Assembly: GCA_016721435.1 (NCBI GenBank)
Contig: JADKIC010000041.1
Coordinates: 1 to 29,737 of the forward strand
DNA: 29,737 nucleotides
Reading direction: 5' to 3'
DNA from: Bacteroidota bacterium
GTDB lineage: Bacteria; Bacteroidota; Bacteroidia; AKYH767-A; OLB10
Both the position numbers and the translations under genes were made by a program. Shown one piece after another: positions 1-8,865 of this stretch (position 1 is the first letter of the stretch; the number at the start of each line of letters is the position of its first letter). The notes under the pieces are model-generated. The model made no database searches. It worked only from the letters and a program-made list of their open reading frames with translations, and was not told the origin of the DNA.

Positions 1-1
1 A

Positions 2-154
2 TTGCTAAAGGGAATATCGAAATCTGAAAACTGTTTTGGCTTGCACTACTACAAGGCAGACATTTCAAATACAGTTTCTGTCAAATTAACAGACTTAGTT
101 GTGTATTACGAGCTGACCCATTTTCTGAAAAGAGGGAAACATCATTCTATTTGA
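2..154 (+). CDS. Possible C-terminal end of an unidentified protein entering from the left edge
   Basis: An open frame of 50 codons runs from the window edge to a TGA at 152-154. It contains a protein-like stretch (DLVVYYELTHFLKRG) but I recognise no family. No start codon is visible because the frame enters from outside. It may equally be a chance open frame. The following 155-433 is AT-rich, holds no frame I can support, and carries only the promoter-like element listed next. Confidence 0.2.
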   Translation: MLKGISKSENCFGLHYYKADISNTVSVKLTDLVVYYELTHFLKRGKHHSI

Positions 155-222
155 TCAAAACCTGCATTTTTTGAGATTAACCGGCGACAACTTCTATGCA
201 TAATTAGGCTAATCTACTTCTA

Positions 223-254
223 ATTGGATAAACGGTTTTTTTTGACTACTTTTG
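223..254 (+). promoter_or_regulatory. Candidate Bacteroidota promoter upstream of the antiporter genes
   Basis: TACTTTTG at 247-254 is an exact match to the TAnnTTTG -7 consensus of the Bacteroidota primary sigma factor. ATTG at 223-226 lies 20 bases upstream, close to the expected spacing of the TTTG/TTG -33 element. The first antiporter start is about 180 bases downstream, which would give a long leader. Supported by motif match only. Confidence 0.35.
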
Positions 255-433
255 AATTCACAAGTATTAATACCATATTGCTCTCCCATTTCAAAATTCC
301 TTTTGAGGACTCAATCATCTCATTAGCTGAGCAGGAATGCGAGTTGAACAAATGAAATAAATGATAGAAAGGAATTTAATTTACATTAAAAGTAAACTGA
401 ATGGCTTAAACTAAAGCCAATAAAATTCCACTA

Positions 434-1656
434 TGCAGACACCGGTAATTATTATCATCATCGGATTATTTATTTTCTGGGGACTACTTAAACAGGTGTT
501 TGAACGCAAGTATTCCTGATGTCCTGGGTTTGATGTTTATAGGAATTTTAATTGGTCCGGTACTAAAACTGATTGACCCTGCATCGTTCGGAAAATTTGG
601 ATCCTTATTTAGCAATCTCGTTCTTATTTTCATTTTGTTTGAAAGTGGTACCGACCTGAAAATCGCGGAAGTTAAAGCCTCTTTTAAAAGAATCTGGCAT
701 CATCAATAAAGGTTTCTTTACAACGGCTAACTACTTTCCTATTATGCAAAGGCATTTTTGACTTACCTACTCTCACATGTCTTTTATTGGAGCTGCGCTT
801 GGAGGAACATCCTCTGCGGTAGTTGTTGGCCTAGTGAAAAAGTCGATTCCGCTGCCCAAAACGTCCACTACGCTCATCATTGAATCGGCGAAACCGATGT
901 TTTTACCTTGGCTATCCCTATCAGCATTTTAGGATTGATGATCACCGGACAAATGGAAGCTCATCTCGTCGTTTCGCAATTTGTTTCTTCCCTGGTAATG
1001 GCTTTGCTGGTCTTTTATTATCAATAAAATCCCAACCCTTAAAACGACAAAATTCGCCACTCCAGCCTTTTTATTTATACTCTACGGCTTAACAGAATAC
1101 CTGAGCTTTAGTGGTCCTTTAACCGCTCTATCATTTGGGATTGCGATTGTCAACCTTCAATACTTTGAACCCCGGCTTCTGGAAAATTTTATTCCCAATC
1201 AAAGTATAGTTCTGCCGCAGGAAGAGAAAGATTTCTTCAGTGAACTGGTATTTTTTCTTCGCACCTTCTTCTTCGTTTTCATCGGGCTAAGCATCCAGAT
1301 TAACCGTCTGGACTGGTTACTTTGGGGAGCCGGATAACGTTGGTCTTATTTGTTATTCGAATCTTCGCTGTAAAATTGGTGATTGGGAAGAACTCTCCCT
1401 TACTGGACAAAGCAACGATCTCTATTATGATTCCGAAAGGACTGGGCTGGCAGTTATTTCAACTTTACCCTTACAACAAAATCATGCCGATGGATTAATC
1501 ACTTCAGTCCATTTGCTTCTCAGTAATTCTTTTAGCACCATTTATTGCGTAATCCTTTTCACTCTTTTAAAAAGCGGAATTACAATGCCGGTCTATCGCT
1601 TATTATTTGGTCGTGACAAAATGATCTCTCCTGATGAATCAATCCCCGCTAAGTAA
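434..1656 (+). CDS. Cation:proton antiporter (CPA family, membrane), frameshifted
   Basis: Multi-pass inner-membrane exchanger of the Na+(K+)/H+ antiporter superfamily. The start is ATG 434 (MQTPVIIIIIGLFIFWG, first membrane helix). The frame then breaks near 500, 705, 890, 1010 and 1335, and reads on each time in another frame. Recognisable segments are DVLGLMFIGILIGPV, the FESGTDL helix, GAALGGTSSAVVVGLVKK, a late FFFVFIGLSIQI helix and a terminal helix near IPKGLGWAVISTLPLQQNHA. Together they make about 405 residues, normal for an antiporter membrane domain with no attached TrkA-N domain. The stop at 1654-1656 lies 23 bases inside the next gene, nhaA, which suggests translational coupling. 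Ion specificity cannot be read from the sequence. The breaks look like sequencing errors. Confidence 0.8.
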
Positions 1657-2777
1657 ACTCTTCTCTGAATTCTTTGAAAGTGAAAAATCGGGTGGCATAC
1701 TACTCATTTGCTGCACGGCCATTTCGCTTTTATTGGCCAACTCTGCTTATCAGGAAAGTTATTTAGAATTCTGGAATTATGAATTCAATGATCATACAAT
1801 AGCACATTGGATCAATGATGGATGGATGGCGATATTTTTTCTATTGATAGGTTTGGAGCTGGAGCAGGAAATATATCAGGGAGAACTTTCCAGTTTAAAA
1901 AATGCCTCCCTGCCCCTGTTCTCCGCTTTAGGTGGAATGCTTGTTCCTGCGGGATTATTTCTTCTCTTCAACTTCGGAACCTCTACACAAGCAGGAGCGG
2001 GTATCCCCATGGCTACTGATATAGCATTTGCGATCGGGATACTTTCATTACTTGGAAACCGCGTACCTGTTTCACTAAAAATTTTACTAACTGCCTTAGC
2101 CGTCATTGATGATCTGGGTGCTATTATAGTGATCGCATTGTTTTATACAAGCACCATTGTTTATATGAATCTGATCATTGCACTGGTCATCTTCGGATTA
2201 CTGCTTCTTTTTAACCGTCTGAAAATATATTACCTTCTCCCTTCCTCATCGGTGGTGTCGCGATGCGGTACTTCATGCCGCATTCCGGTGTTCATGCCAC
2301 CATCACCGGTGTCCTATTGGCATTTGCTTTACCCTTCGGTGATGGAGGAGAAAATCTCCTCTTATATTCTCCAGCATTGGCTTCATAAGCCGGTTGCATT
2401 TATTATTCTGCCGGTATTTGCCCTTGCCAACACGTATCACTATTCCGGAAGGATGGCAGGATGGGTTGACGCAAGTGAATAGTCTTGGAATTTTTACCGG
2501 ACTAATTGTAGGAAAGCCGATCGGAATATTCTCTTTGGATTCATTGCCTGCTCGCTGGGACTATGTGTTTTGCCTGAGGACCTGAATTGGAAAAAGTACT
2601 CGGTGTTGGCCTCTTAGCAGGTATTGGATTTACCATGTCCATTTTTATTACACTCCTTGCTTTCACTGATTCCGGAATGATCACGCAATCAAAAATCGCT
2701 ATTCTTATTGCATCACGGTGGCGGGAACCTGGGGTATATGGCTTTCCGTTACACTTCCGAAGGAAAATAAAAGTTAA
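1634..2777 (+). CDS. nhaA: Na+/H+ antiporter NhaA, frameshifted
   Basis: Electrogenic Na+/H+ exchanger of the inner membrane, used for sodium and pH homeostasis. The N-terminal part (MNQSPLSKLFSEFFESEKSG, then ILLICCTAISLLLANS) is typical of NhaA. So are the WINDGWMAIFFLLIGLELEQE segment and GIPMATDIAFAIGILSLLG. The paired aspartates of the ion-binding site are present in LTALAVIDDLGAIIVIA. The frame slips at about 2240, returns near 2340 at HKPVAFIILPVFALANT, and breaks again near 2460 and 2540. The conserved VLGVGLLAGIGFTMSIFI block at about 2590-2645 follows. A final slip near 2715 restores a normal C-terminus (TVAGTWGIWLSVTLPKENKS) ending at TAA 2775-2777. Total about 380 residues, near family length. 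It overlaps the preceding antiporter gene. Confidence 0.9.
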
Positions 2778-2908
2778 AGAAAGAATGCAGTAACCTATTC
2801 ACCCTTTAGCTCAGCTGTATTATCCCAATTGGAATAAGAATTTTAGTTATACACGCTTACAACTAATCCTTCGCCAAAATTTCCTTTTTCTTTCCCACTT
2901 ACAGACCA

Positions 2909-3609
2909 TCATTCAGCGGACTTCACATTAAACACAAATCCGACACCAAATACATTTTCTATACTGATATCCCCATCTTCTTTCAGGTATTTCCGTATTT
3001 TGGTAATAAAGACATCTAAGCTGCGATCGAGAAAATAATCGTTCTCGCCCCATAGCGCGGTCAGTAATTCCTCCCGTTTGATCACCTTGTTTCGATGGGA
3101 TTGCATATAGTGCAGAATTTCACTTTCCTTCTCAGTAATGCGGCGAGAATGTTCCTCCAGGATGAGCAGTTGATTGTTGAAATCAAATTTATATTTTCCA
3201 ATGGCTACTACGGAGGAGTACTGCTTGCATTCAGATCGGGAGCATGACGAAGAAATGCTTTTATCTTCCATAAGAGTTCTTCCTCGTCAAAAGGTTTGGT
3301 AATATAATCGTCTGCTCCTGTTTCATACCCTTTCAACTTATCTTCCTTCAATGATTTCGCCGTAATAAATATGACCGGAATCTTTTTGTCCTTGCTTCTG
3401 ATGGCGCGTGCCAATGCGAATCCATCCAGGCGGGGCATCATCACATCCAGCAAGCAAAGATCAAATCCATTTTGTTTCAATGCTACCAATGCAGCTTCTC
3501 CATCACGGCAGAGGCTAACCGCAAATCCTTCTGAATGCAGAAAGTCTGAAAGCAGATTTCCCAGATGATGATCATCTTCGGCAAGAAGTATTTTATTGCG
3601 CATCGTCAT
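2909..3609 (-). CDS. OmpR/RprY-like response regulator, frameshifted
   Basis: DNA-binding response regulator. Receiver domain at about residues 5-122: acidic pocket E11-D12-D13, phospho-acceptor D55 in LCLLDVMMPRLDG, T83 in FITAK and K105 in TKPF. The C-terminal winged helix (about residues 135-230) has the OmpR-type stretch ITEKESEILHYMQSH and a recognition region near SLDVFITKIRKYL. The frame breaks at about 3240, in the linker after KAFLRHA, and resumes at RSECKQYSSVVAIGKYKFD. The gene overlaps the upstream kinase by 17 bases if the first ATG is used (3609), or 11 if the third codon is used. It resembles RprY of Bacteroides. Targets are unknown, but the divergent propeller lipoprotein gene is a natural candidate. 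Confidence 0.88.
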
Positions 3610-4842
3610 GAATAGGAATTCTTATCGTAAAGGTAGTACCTTGTCCGAGTTCACTCTGCAATATGACCTCACCTTTATGGATTTCGATCACTTTCCGGAC
3701 ATAAGCCAGACCCAATCCAAACCCTTTGACATTGTGAATATCACCTGTTGGCACCCTGAAGTAGTGATGAAAAACTTCCTTTACATACATTTTATCAATT
3801 CCAATTCCTTTATCAGCCAGCACCAGCACGATGGATGAATCTTCGTTCATGGTTTTATATCAATCTCCGGAGCACCCTTCGAATATTTAATGGCATTGTC
3901 GATTAAATTACCAATGGCATTGCTGAGTTGGATGGCATCGGCATACACCAATGATGACTGAGCATTCAACGCTGTACGAATCACCCCTTGCTTGCTTTCT
4001 ACCTGCAACGCAAAACGTTTCACAGTATCCAACAGGAGGTGATGCAGGTCAACGACTTCTAAATCCGGCTTCAACTCTCCCCTTTCCAATGCCGACATAC
4101 TCAACACCTGTTCTACCTGACGGTTGAGGCGGTCATTCTCCTCGAGTATCACATTGACATAGTGCTCTAATTTATCCGATGGAGCACCGGCTGCATCCTT
4201 CATGAGCAACTTTCCCGCTAATGCGATATTGGTAATTGGCGTCTTGAATTCATGTGTCATCGTATTCATCATTGCTGTGGTTTGAGCCGAGATGAATTGT
4301 TCCATAAATAATTTCCTGACTGTAAGGATGAATAAAATCAAGACGATAGCGACCAGTACAATAGACAAGACCAACGGCAGGAGGAGTTCATTCGCCAAAA
4401 ATCCATCTTTATGAGGTGTATTCATTTGAAGCCGCCAGGAATGTGTGGTAGCATGTTCCTCCATACTCTGATTATAACAGGCCTGCCCATCTGCTTCCGT
4501 CTTCCCAAAACCAATCGCTGTTTGAACAGTGGTGGAAGCAGGATGAAGGATATCAAATGAAAAATCAACATTAAAATTATAGTACTTCATAAATTGCCGG
4601 AACAGCGAATCAATATACAGTCGGTCTTCCTTACTTTCCATTCCGCTTTCCAAAGCTCTATTCAGCACACTATCTCCGGCTACTGCTTCCGTGGTACGGG
4701 CAAGCACAATAGCAGCCTTCTCATTAAATAAATTCTCCTTCATTTCAGCCATCTCCCTCATCCAGTTGATTTGAATCAGCAGGACCGACAGCAGAGCGAT
4801 GGAAGAAACACCAATAAAGAATCGCGAATTATTTTTCTTCAT
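3593..4842 (-). CDS. Sensor histidine kinase, RprX-like, frameshifted
   Basis: Membrane histidine kinase partnered with the response regulator gene directly downstream. I choose ATG 4842 (MKKNNSRFFIGVSS) because it places a clean membrane helix at residues 8-25; an ATG at 4851 and a TTG at 4875 are in frame upstream. A periplasmic domain of about 125 residues follows, then helix 2 (about 154-175). The HisKA box has His197 in MTHEFKTPI, and the N box is GNLIDNAIKYS (N312/N316). The frame breaks at about 3850, then the G boxes continue as ADKGIGID and GFGLGLAYVRKV. The phrase FRVPTGDIHNVKGFGLGL is typical of RprX-type kinases. The periplasmic sensor resembles no domain I can name, so the signal is unknown. 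Confidence 0.88.
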
Positions 4843-4945
4843 GTGAAGCATCAAAATTAACACTTTTCTATACAAACTTTAATCAATAACAAGTCGTTAA
4901 CAAGGCAATAACTACTGACTAACATTTATTCTACAAATGAAGACT

Positions 4946-4953
4946 TACTTTTG
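4946..4953 (+). promoter_or_regulatory. Candidate -7 promoter element for the propeller lipoprotein gene
   Basis: TACTTTTG is an exact match to TAnnTTTG, 79 bases before the start codon at 5033, in the divergent gap between the kinase and lipoprotein genes. No clear TTTG is visible at the usual distance upstream, so the match is half a promoter. The identical octamer occurs at 247-254 and 27689-27696. Confidence 0.35.
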
Positions 4954-5032
4954 TAAAATAGAAATCCACACGGGTCCAATTGATGAGGTGACCTGAAATA
5001 AAAACAGCATTAAATCATTAAATACATCTCTT

Positions 5033-6283
5033 ATGAAACAACTCTGCACAATACTGCTCCTCGTACCCTTGATCATCTCCTGCACAGGAGGTCCGGCAGC
5101 CATTCATACACAACGCGAAGAAGGATGCCCCTTTAATGTAACAGCACTTTATGCGCCGACACCGGCTAAATCAGGCAGCTTTCTCCATGCACCAAAAGAA
5201 GATACAGTCTTAAATACGGGTGCCTATATCCGGAATCTGCTGATAGATAAAAAAGGAAATCTATGGTTTACGACGCATTCGAATGGATTTGGAGTCTTTG
5301 ATGGCCGTAAGCAATACCTCTTTGAAAATAAGGCGGGAATAGCGGGGAATGTGATCAGAGATATTGTTGAGGATAAGTCAGGAAATATCTGGCTGGCGAC
5401 TAACGGTGGCCTATACCGTTATAATGCACAAGCGCCCCTCCATCTACCGGAAAGTTATACCAACTACACCACTAATGATGGAATAATCAGCAATCAGATA
5501 TGGTGTCTGACCATCGACACCTCCGACAACTTGTGGATAGGTACTGAAACCGGAGTTTGCAAATTTGACGGAAAAATATTCACCGCACTCTCCTTACCAC
5601 CAAGGCCACAAGCTAATCTCACCAACGCCTATCCTGCCCCTGATATGATCACTTCACTCTACATTGATAATCACGCAGCTCTTTGGATTGGAACCAATGG
5701 CGGAGGTGCATACCGTTATACTGCAAATGCGGGTGCAAATGATTGTCTTCAAAATTCCTGCAAACACGATTTGAACCAACCCGACGATTTCCGCTCTCAT
5801 CACTCCTCCCTTACTCCCTTTTTCACACATTATTCCGAAGCCAACGGTCTTTGTAATAACTTTATACAATCGATCACAGGAGATCAGGAGGGAAATATCT
5901 GGTTCGGAAGTCGATTTGGGGGAGCAGGCAGATTCGATGGAAAATCCTTTACTACGTTCAATACTTCCAATGGTCTCACCAATAATTTTATCTGGACGGT
6001 GAAAGAAGATACGCGCGGCAATCTCTGGTTTGCTTCTGCAGGAGGCGGAGTGTCAAAATTCGATGGTAAATCGTTTGCTGTTTTCACTCTGCAGGATGGA
6101 CTGGCGAGCGACTATATTCAATCTGTTGTTGAAGACAAGGAAGGGAATATTTGGTTTGGAACAAGTACCGGTATCACCCGCTATGATGGAAATAGCAGTG
6201 CACCTTCAGGCAGCCCTGACATCAAGGACAAGGAAAATAAAAAGCACCTAAAATCTTTTCCGGGGCTAAGGAATGGTTGCTGA
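5033..6283 (+). CDS. Lipoprotein with seven Reg_prop (two-component regulator propeller) repeats
   Basis: Intact 416-residue protein. The N-terminus (MKQLCTILLLVPLIISC) is a lipoprotein signal with lipobox LIISC and acylation at Cys17. After a linker of about 45 residues there are seven repeats of the Reg_prop type. Each ends in a version of GNIWFGTxxGGxxRFDGK: GNLWFTTHSNGFGVFDGRK near 75, GNIWLATNGGLYRYN near 117, then copies near 165, 215, 290, 330 and 370. Seven repeats would close one complete beta-propeller. In Bacteroidota such repeats usually form the periplasmic sensor of hybrid two-component proteins; here the propeller stands alone as a lipoprotein divergent from a kinase/regulator pair. 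It may be a separate sensing or substrate-binding partner, but that is inference. The final 30 residues are charged and probably unstructured. Confidence 0.85.
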   Translation: MKQLCTILLLVPLIISCTGGPAAIHTQREEGCPFNVTALYAPTPAKSGSFLHAPKEDTVLNTGAYIRNLLIDKKGNLWFTTHSNGFGVFDGRKQYLFENKAGIAGNVIRDIVEDKSGNIWLATNGGLYRYNAQAPLHLPESYTNYTTNDGIISNQIWCLTIDTSDNLWIGTETGVCKFDGKIFTALSLPPRPQANLTNAYPAPDMITSLYIDNHAALWIGTNGGGAYRYTANAGANDCLQNSCKHDLNQPDDFRSHHSSLTPFFTHYSEANGLCNNFIQSITGDQEGNIWFGSRFGGAGRFDGKSFTTFNTSNGLTNNFIWTVKEDTRGNLWFASAGGGVSKFDGKSFAVFTLQDGLASDYIQSVVEDKEGNIWFGTSTGITRYDGNSSAPSGSPDIKDKENKKHLKSFPGLRNGC

Positions 6284-6334
6284 TGGAAGAAACAAGGATG
6301 AACGTTCATTTAAAATACAAAAAAGCACTCCTCA

Positions 6335-6691
6335 TTAAAACAAGCCTTGCTCTCTGAAATAATCAATCACCGCCTGCTTGAGTAAATAATCCTGTTCGCC
6401 CAAAGTCATGGGAGGCATTTTCTGATCGAGTTTCCAATGCGGCCAGCCTTCTTCGTCAAGACCTTCGAGGGTATAATATCCAAACTGACTCAAAAGTTTA
6501 CAGGTAGCGATGTGCATCAAATCCTGCTTCTCGTGTTTGGCATACTCCCTTGGACCTTGCCCCAATTCCTGTACACCGATGAGAAAAATGATTCCCTGCA
6601 GATCAAGGTCGTTGTCAAATTGGGTATTGAGCTGATCAACGAGTTCGAGCCAGTCTGATTTTAATTCTTCAATGTTTCGGAGATGGAGCAT
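6335..6691 (-). CDS. Conserved hypothetical protein, 118 residues
   Basis: Intact frame starting MLHLRNIEELKSDWLELVDQ and ending YFREQGLF. It is acidic, mostly helical in appearance, without signal peptide or membrane segment, so probably cytoplasmic. Notable stretches are LDLQGIIFLIGVQELGQG and EEGWPHWKLDQKMPPMT, with three tryptophans. I recall similar short proteins in other Bacteroidota but know no function. It lies 49 bases downstream of cvpA on the same strand, so it may share its transcript. The Asp-rich NDLDLQ and the His in LMHIATCKLL are possible functional sites, but nothing decides this. Confidence 0.7.
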   Translation of the reverse strand: MLHLRNIEELKSDWLELVDQLNTQFDNDLDLQGIIFLIGVQELGQGPREYAKHEKQDLMHIATCKLLSQFGYYTLEGLDEEGWPHWKLDQKMPPMTLGEQDYLLKQAVIDYFREQGLF

Positions 6692-6740
6692 ACTATTGGG
6701 AACACGGATTACACTGATAGAACGGATTTTCGAAGATGAA

Positions 6741-7250
6741 TTAGTTCACATGCTTGGAGAACTCCTGTTGCACATCTTTCAAAGCAGGAAAGAGGTATTG
6801 AGAGACGGAGAGCACAGGTTGGTAAAGATACGATTCGGATTTCGTTTTGGCGGAGAGTAATCCCAACTGCGCATCCACGGGGCGGAACACCGACAAGACT
6901 ACACTAACGACCAGTGCGAACTTCAGCATCCCGAAGAAAGCACCTGCGATTTTATTAAAGACATTCAGGTTTCCGATTTTCAGAATACCTTCCATGAATT
7001 TCGCGAGCAGGATCATGATGAGCACCACAGCGATGAAGACAATGAAGAAGGTGAGGTATTGCAATGTACTTCCCTGCGCATCGAGCATTTTACTCACGGC
7101 ACCTTCAAATAAACTGCTGACCTTAAATGCCAAATAAAGTCCGAGAACCACGCCGATCAGCATCGCAATCTCGAAAATGATTCCGCGTTGGTAACCTTTG
7201 TATGCTCCCCAAACAAGTGGAACGGCAAGAATGAAATCTAAGTAGTTCAT
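6741..7250 (-). CDS. cvpA: CvpA family inner-membrane protein
   Basis: Intact 169-residue protein with four predicted membrane helices. They are near residues 5-20, 25-43, 62-84 (LQYLTFFIVFIAVVLIMILL) and 98-118. The N-terminus (MNYLDFILAVPLVWGAYKGYQRG) with the short loop GYQRGIIFEIAMLIGVVLG is the usual CvpA pattern. The tail of about 50 residues is soluble. CvpA was named for colicin V production in E. coli; in general it is an envelope protein whose biochemical role is unsettled. It is preceded by the inverted-repeat element that separates it from pgk and followed by the 118-residue hypothetical gene. Confidence 0.85.
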   Translation of the reverse strand: MNYLDFILAVPLVWGAYKGYQRGIIFEIAMLIGVVLGLYLAFKVSSLFEGAVSKMLDAQGSTLQYLTFFIVFIAVVLIMILLAKFMEGILKIGNLNVFNKIAGAFFGMLKFALVVSVVLSVFRPVDAQLGLLSAKTKSESYLYQPVLSVSQYLFPALKDVQQEFSKHVN

Positions 7251-7258
7251 CGGGGTTT

Positions 7259-7584
7259 AATTCAGAATTCAGAATTCAGAATGCAGAATTCAGAATTCAG
7301 AATTAGGAATTAGAATTAGAATTAGGGTTAGAATATGGAGGATTTTGGAATTAGAAGTTAGAATTGGAGGATTTTGGAATCAGGATTTAGGTTAATGATT
7401 GCGATTTATGGTTAACGATTGAATTTTCATAATTTGCAGTTATGGATTTTGACCTAACGATAATAAGACTAAGTACTCAAAATAACTCTTAATTTTTATA
7501 TGTATATTGGTTATTTCTAACAATAAGAGTTTTTTCATTCCTCATCAAAAATAATTCTGAATTCTGCATTCTGAATTCTGAATT
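7259..7584. repeat. Inverted-repeat element filling the pgk-cvpA gap (perfect 32-bp arms)
   Basis: The spacer of 332 bases between cvpA and pgk holds no gene. Its left end (7259-7304) is a run of the heptamer TTCAGAA, with one copy changed to TGCAGAA. Its right end (7553-7584) is the reverse complement. Bases 7266-7297 pair perfectly with 7553-7584, including the variant heptamer. The arms enclose 255 bases of AT-rich sequence, beginning with decayed TTAGAA copies. The right arm runs into the last two bases of the pgk stop codon and the left arm ends 8 bases before the cvpA start codon, so the element occupies almost exactly the space between the genes. No coding capacity is visible inside. 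It could form a long hairpin in a pgk-cvpA transcript or be a non-autonomous mobile element. Confidence 0.85.
7336..7380. repeat. 16-bp direct repeat inside the pgk-cvpA element
   Basis: TGGAGGATTTTGGAAT occurs at 7336-7351 and again without change at 7365-7380, a period of 29 bases. Each copy is followed by a degenerate TTAGAA or CAGGATT stretch, so the interior seems to have grown by local duplication. Confidence 0.8.
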
Positions 7585-8789
7585 AATTTTCATTTGCTTC
7601 ATTCACCATTTTCACTCCCGGCAGTTCTTTACCTTCAATATACTCTAACAGCGCTCCTCCACCTGTGGATACATACGATACCTTATCCGCCATGTTGAAC
7701 TGGTTTATCGCCGCTGCTGAATCTCCCCCGCCAATCAGCGAGAAGGCTCCTTTCGCTGTAGCGGCTACAATTGCTTCGGCTACCGTTTTTGTTCCGCTTT
7801 CAAAGGCAGGCATCTCAAACACGCCCATCGGACCGTTCCACAATATCGTTTTACTGTCTTTAATAACCTCCGCAAAAGCTGCAGCCGAAACCGGACCAAT
7901 ATCCAATCCCAACCAACCGCTTTCAATTTTTCGGATATCCGTTACGTTAGTCTTTGCATCTTTATCGAACTTATCCCCATTGACGGAATCCACAGGTAAG
8001 TGAATCTTCACACCTTTTGCTGTTGCTTTTTGCAGAATATCCAGTGCCAGATCAAGTTTATCGCTTTCACAAAGTGAATTGCCGATCTCACCACCTTGCG
8101 CTTTAATAAATGTATAGGCCATTCCTCCACCAATGATGAGATGATCCACTTTATTCATGAGTTGTTCGATGATCAGAATTTTATCACTCACTTTCGCACC
8201 ACCCATGATGGCGGTAAAAGGTTTTTCGGCATGGCTGAGCACCTTTTCCGCGTTCTTTAATTCTCCGGCCATCACATATCCAAAGAGGCTGTTATGCTTA
8301 AAGAACTGAGCGATGACGGCAGTACTGGCATGTGCCCGATGAGCTGTTCCGAAGGCGTCGTTCATAGACATCACCGTAGGTAGCCAATTTCTTTGCAAAT
8401 TCCACATCACCCTTTTCTTCCTGCTTATAAAAACGAAGATTCTCCAGCAGCAACACTTCACCCGGTTGCAGGTCTTTGGAAAGTTCGGTTGCTGAAGTGC
8501 CCATGCAATCGTCAGCGAATTTCACTTTACGGTCGAGTAATTTTTCGAGTGTGGTAACAGTATGCTTCAAGGAGTATTTCTCCGCCGGACCTTCCTTAGG
8601 CCGACCGAGATGAGACATTAAAATGACGCTGCCACCATCCTTCAGAATTTTCTGAATGGTTGGAATAGCGGCTTTGATGCGGGAGGCATCCGTTACCTCG
8701 AATTCACTGTTGAGCGGAACATTAAAATCTACGCGAATCAGCGCCCGCTTACCGGAGAAATTATAATCATCGATGGTCTTGAAGGACAT
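7583..8789 (-). CDS. pgk: Phosphoglycerate kinase, frameshifted
   Basis: Glycolytic enzyme that makes ATP and 3-phosphoglycerate from 1,3-bisphosphoglycerate and ADP in the cytoplasm. Start ATG 8789 (MSFKTIDDYNFSGKRALIRV) is chosen because homology begins there. Recognisable parts: the substrate-binding RVDFNVPLN, ILMSHLGRPKE, LLLENLRFYKQEE, FGTAHRAHAS, FTAIMGGAKVSDKI, ILWNGPMGVFE and the nucleotide-binding LIGGGDSAAAI. The frame breaks once, near 8365, between ATYGDVY and NDAFGTAHRAH; both sides are complete, so about 400 residues are recovered, the normal length. An essential enzyme broken at a single base points to a sequencing error. TATTTTTG on the minus strand (8805-8812) resembles a -7 element but lies very close to the start. 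Confidence 0.95.
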
Positions 8790-8865
8790 AGTTTTAATTT
8801 TTTGCAAAAATATTAATTCATACGGTTGCAGTAACTGCTCAACCAAATATTCTATGGATGGAATT

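Noticed and set aside
2806..2825. TTTAGCTCAGCTG resembles a tRNA D-arm (TAGCTCAGCTGG).
   Set aside because: No acceptor stem, anticodon arm or T-loop (GGTTCGA) can be drawn around it; chance match between two convergent genes.
7259..7584. Insertion sequence with a transposase.
   Set aside because: Only 255 bases lie between the arms and no open frame of note is present; at most a non-autonomous element.
7583..8789. pgk as a pseudogene.
   Set aside because: A single slip with complete conserved sequence on both sides in a central enzyme, in a window where most genes show the same error type.
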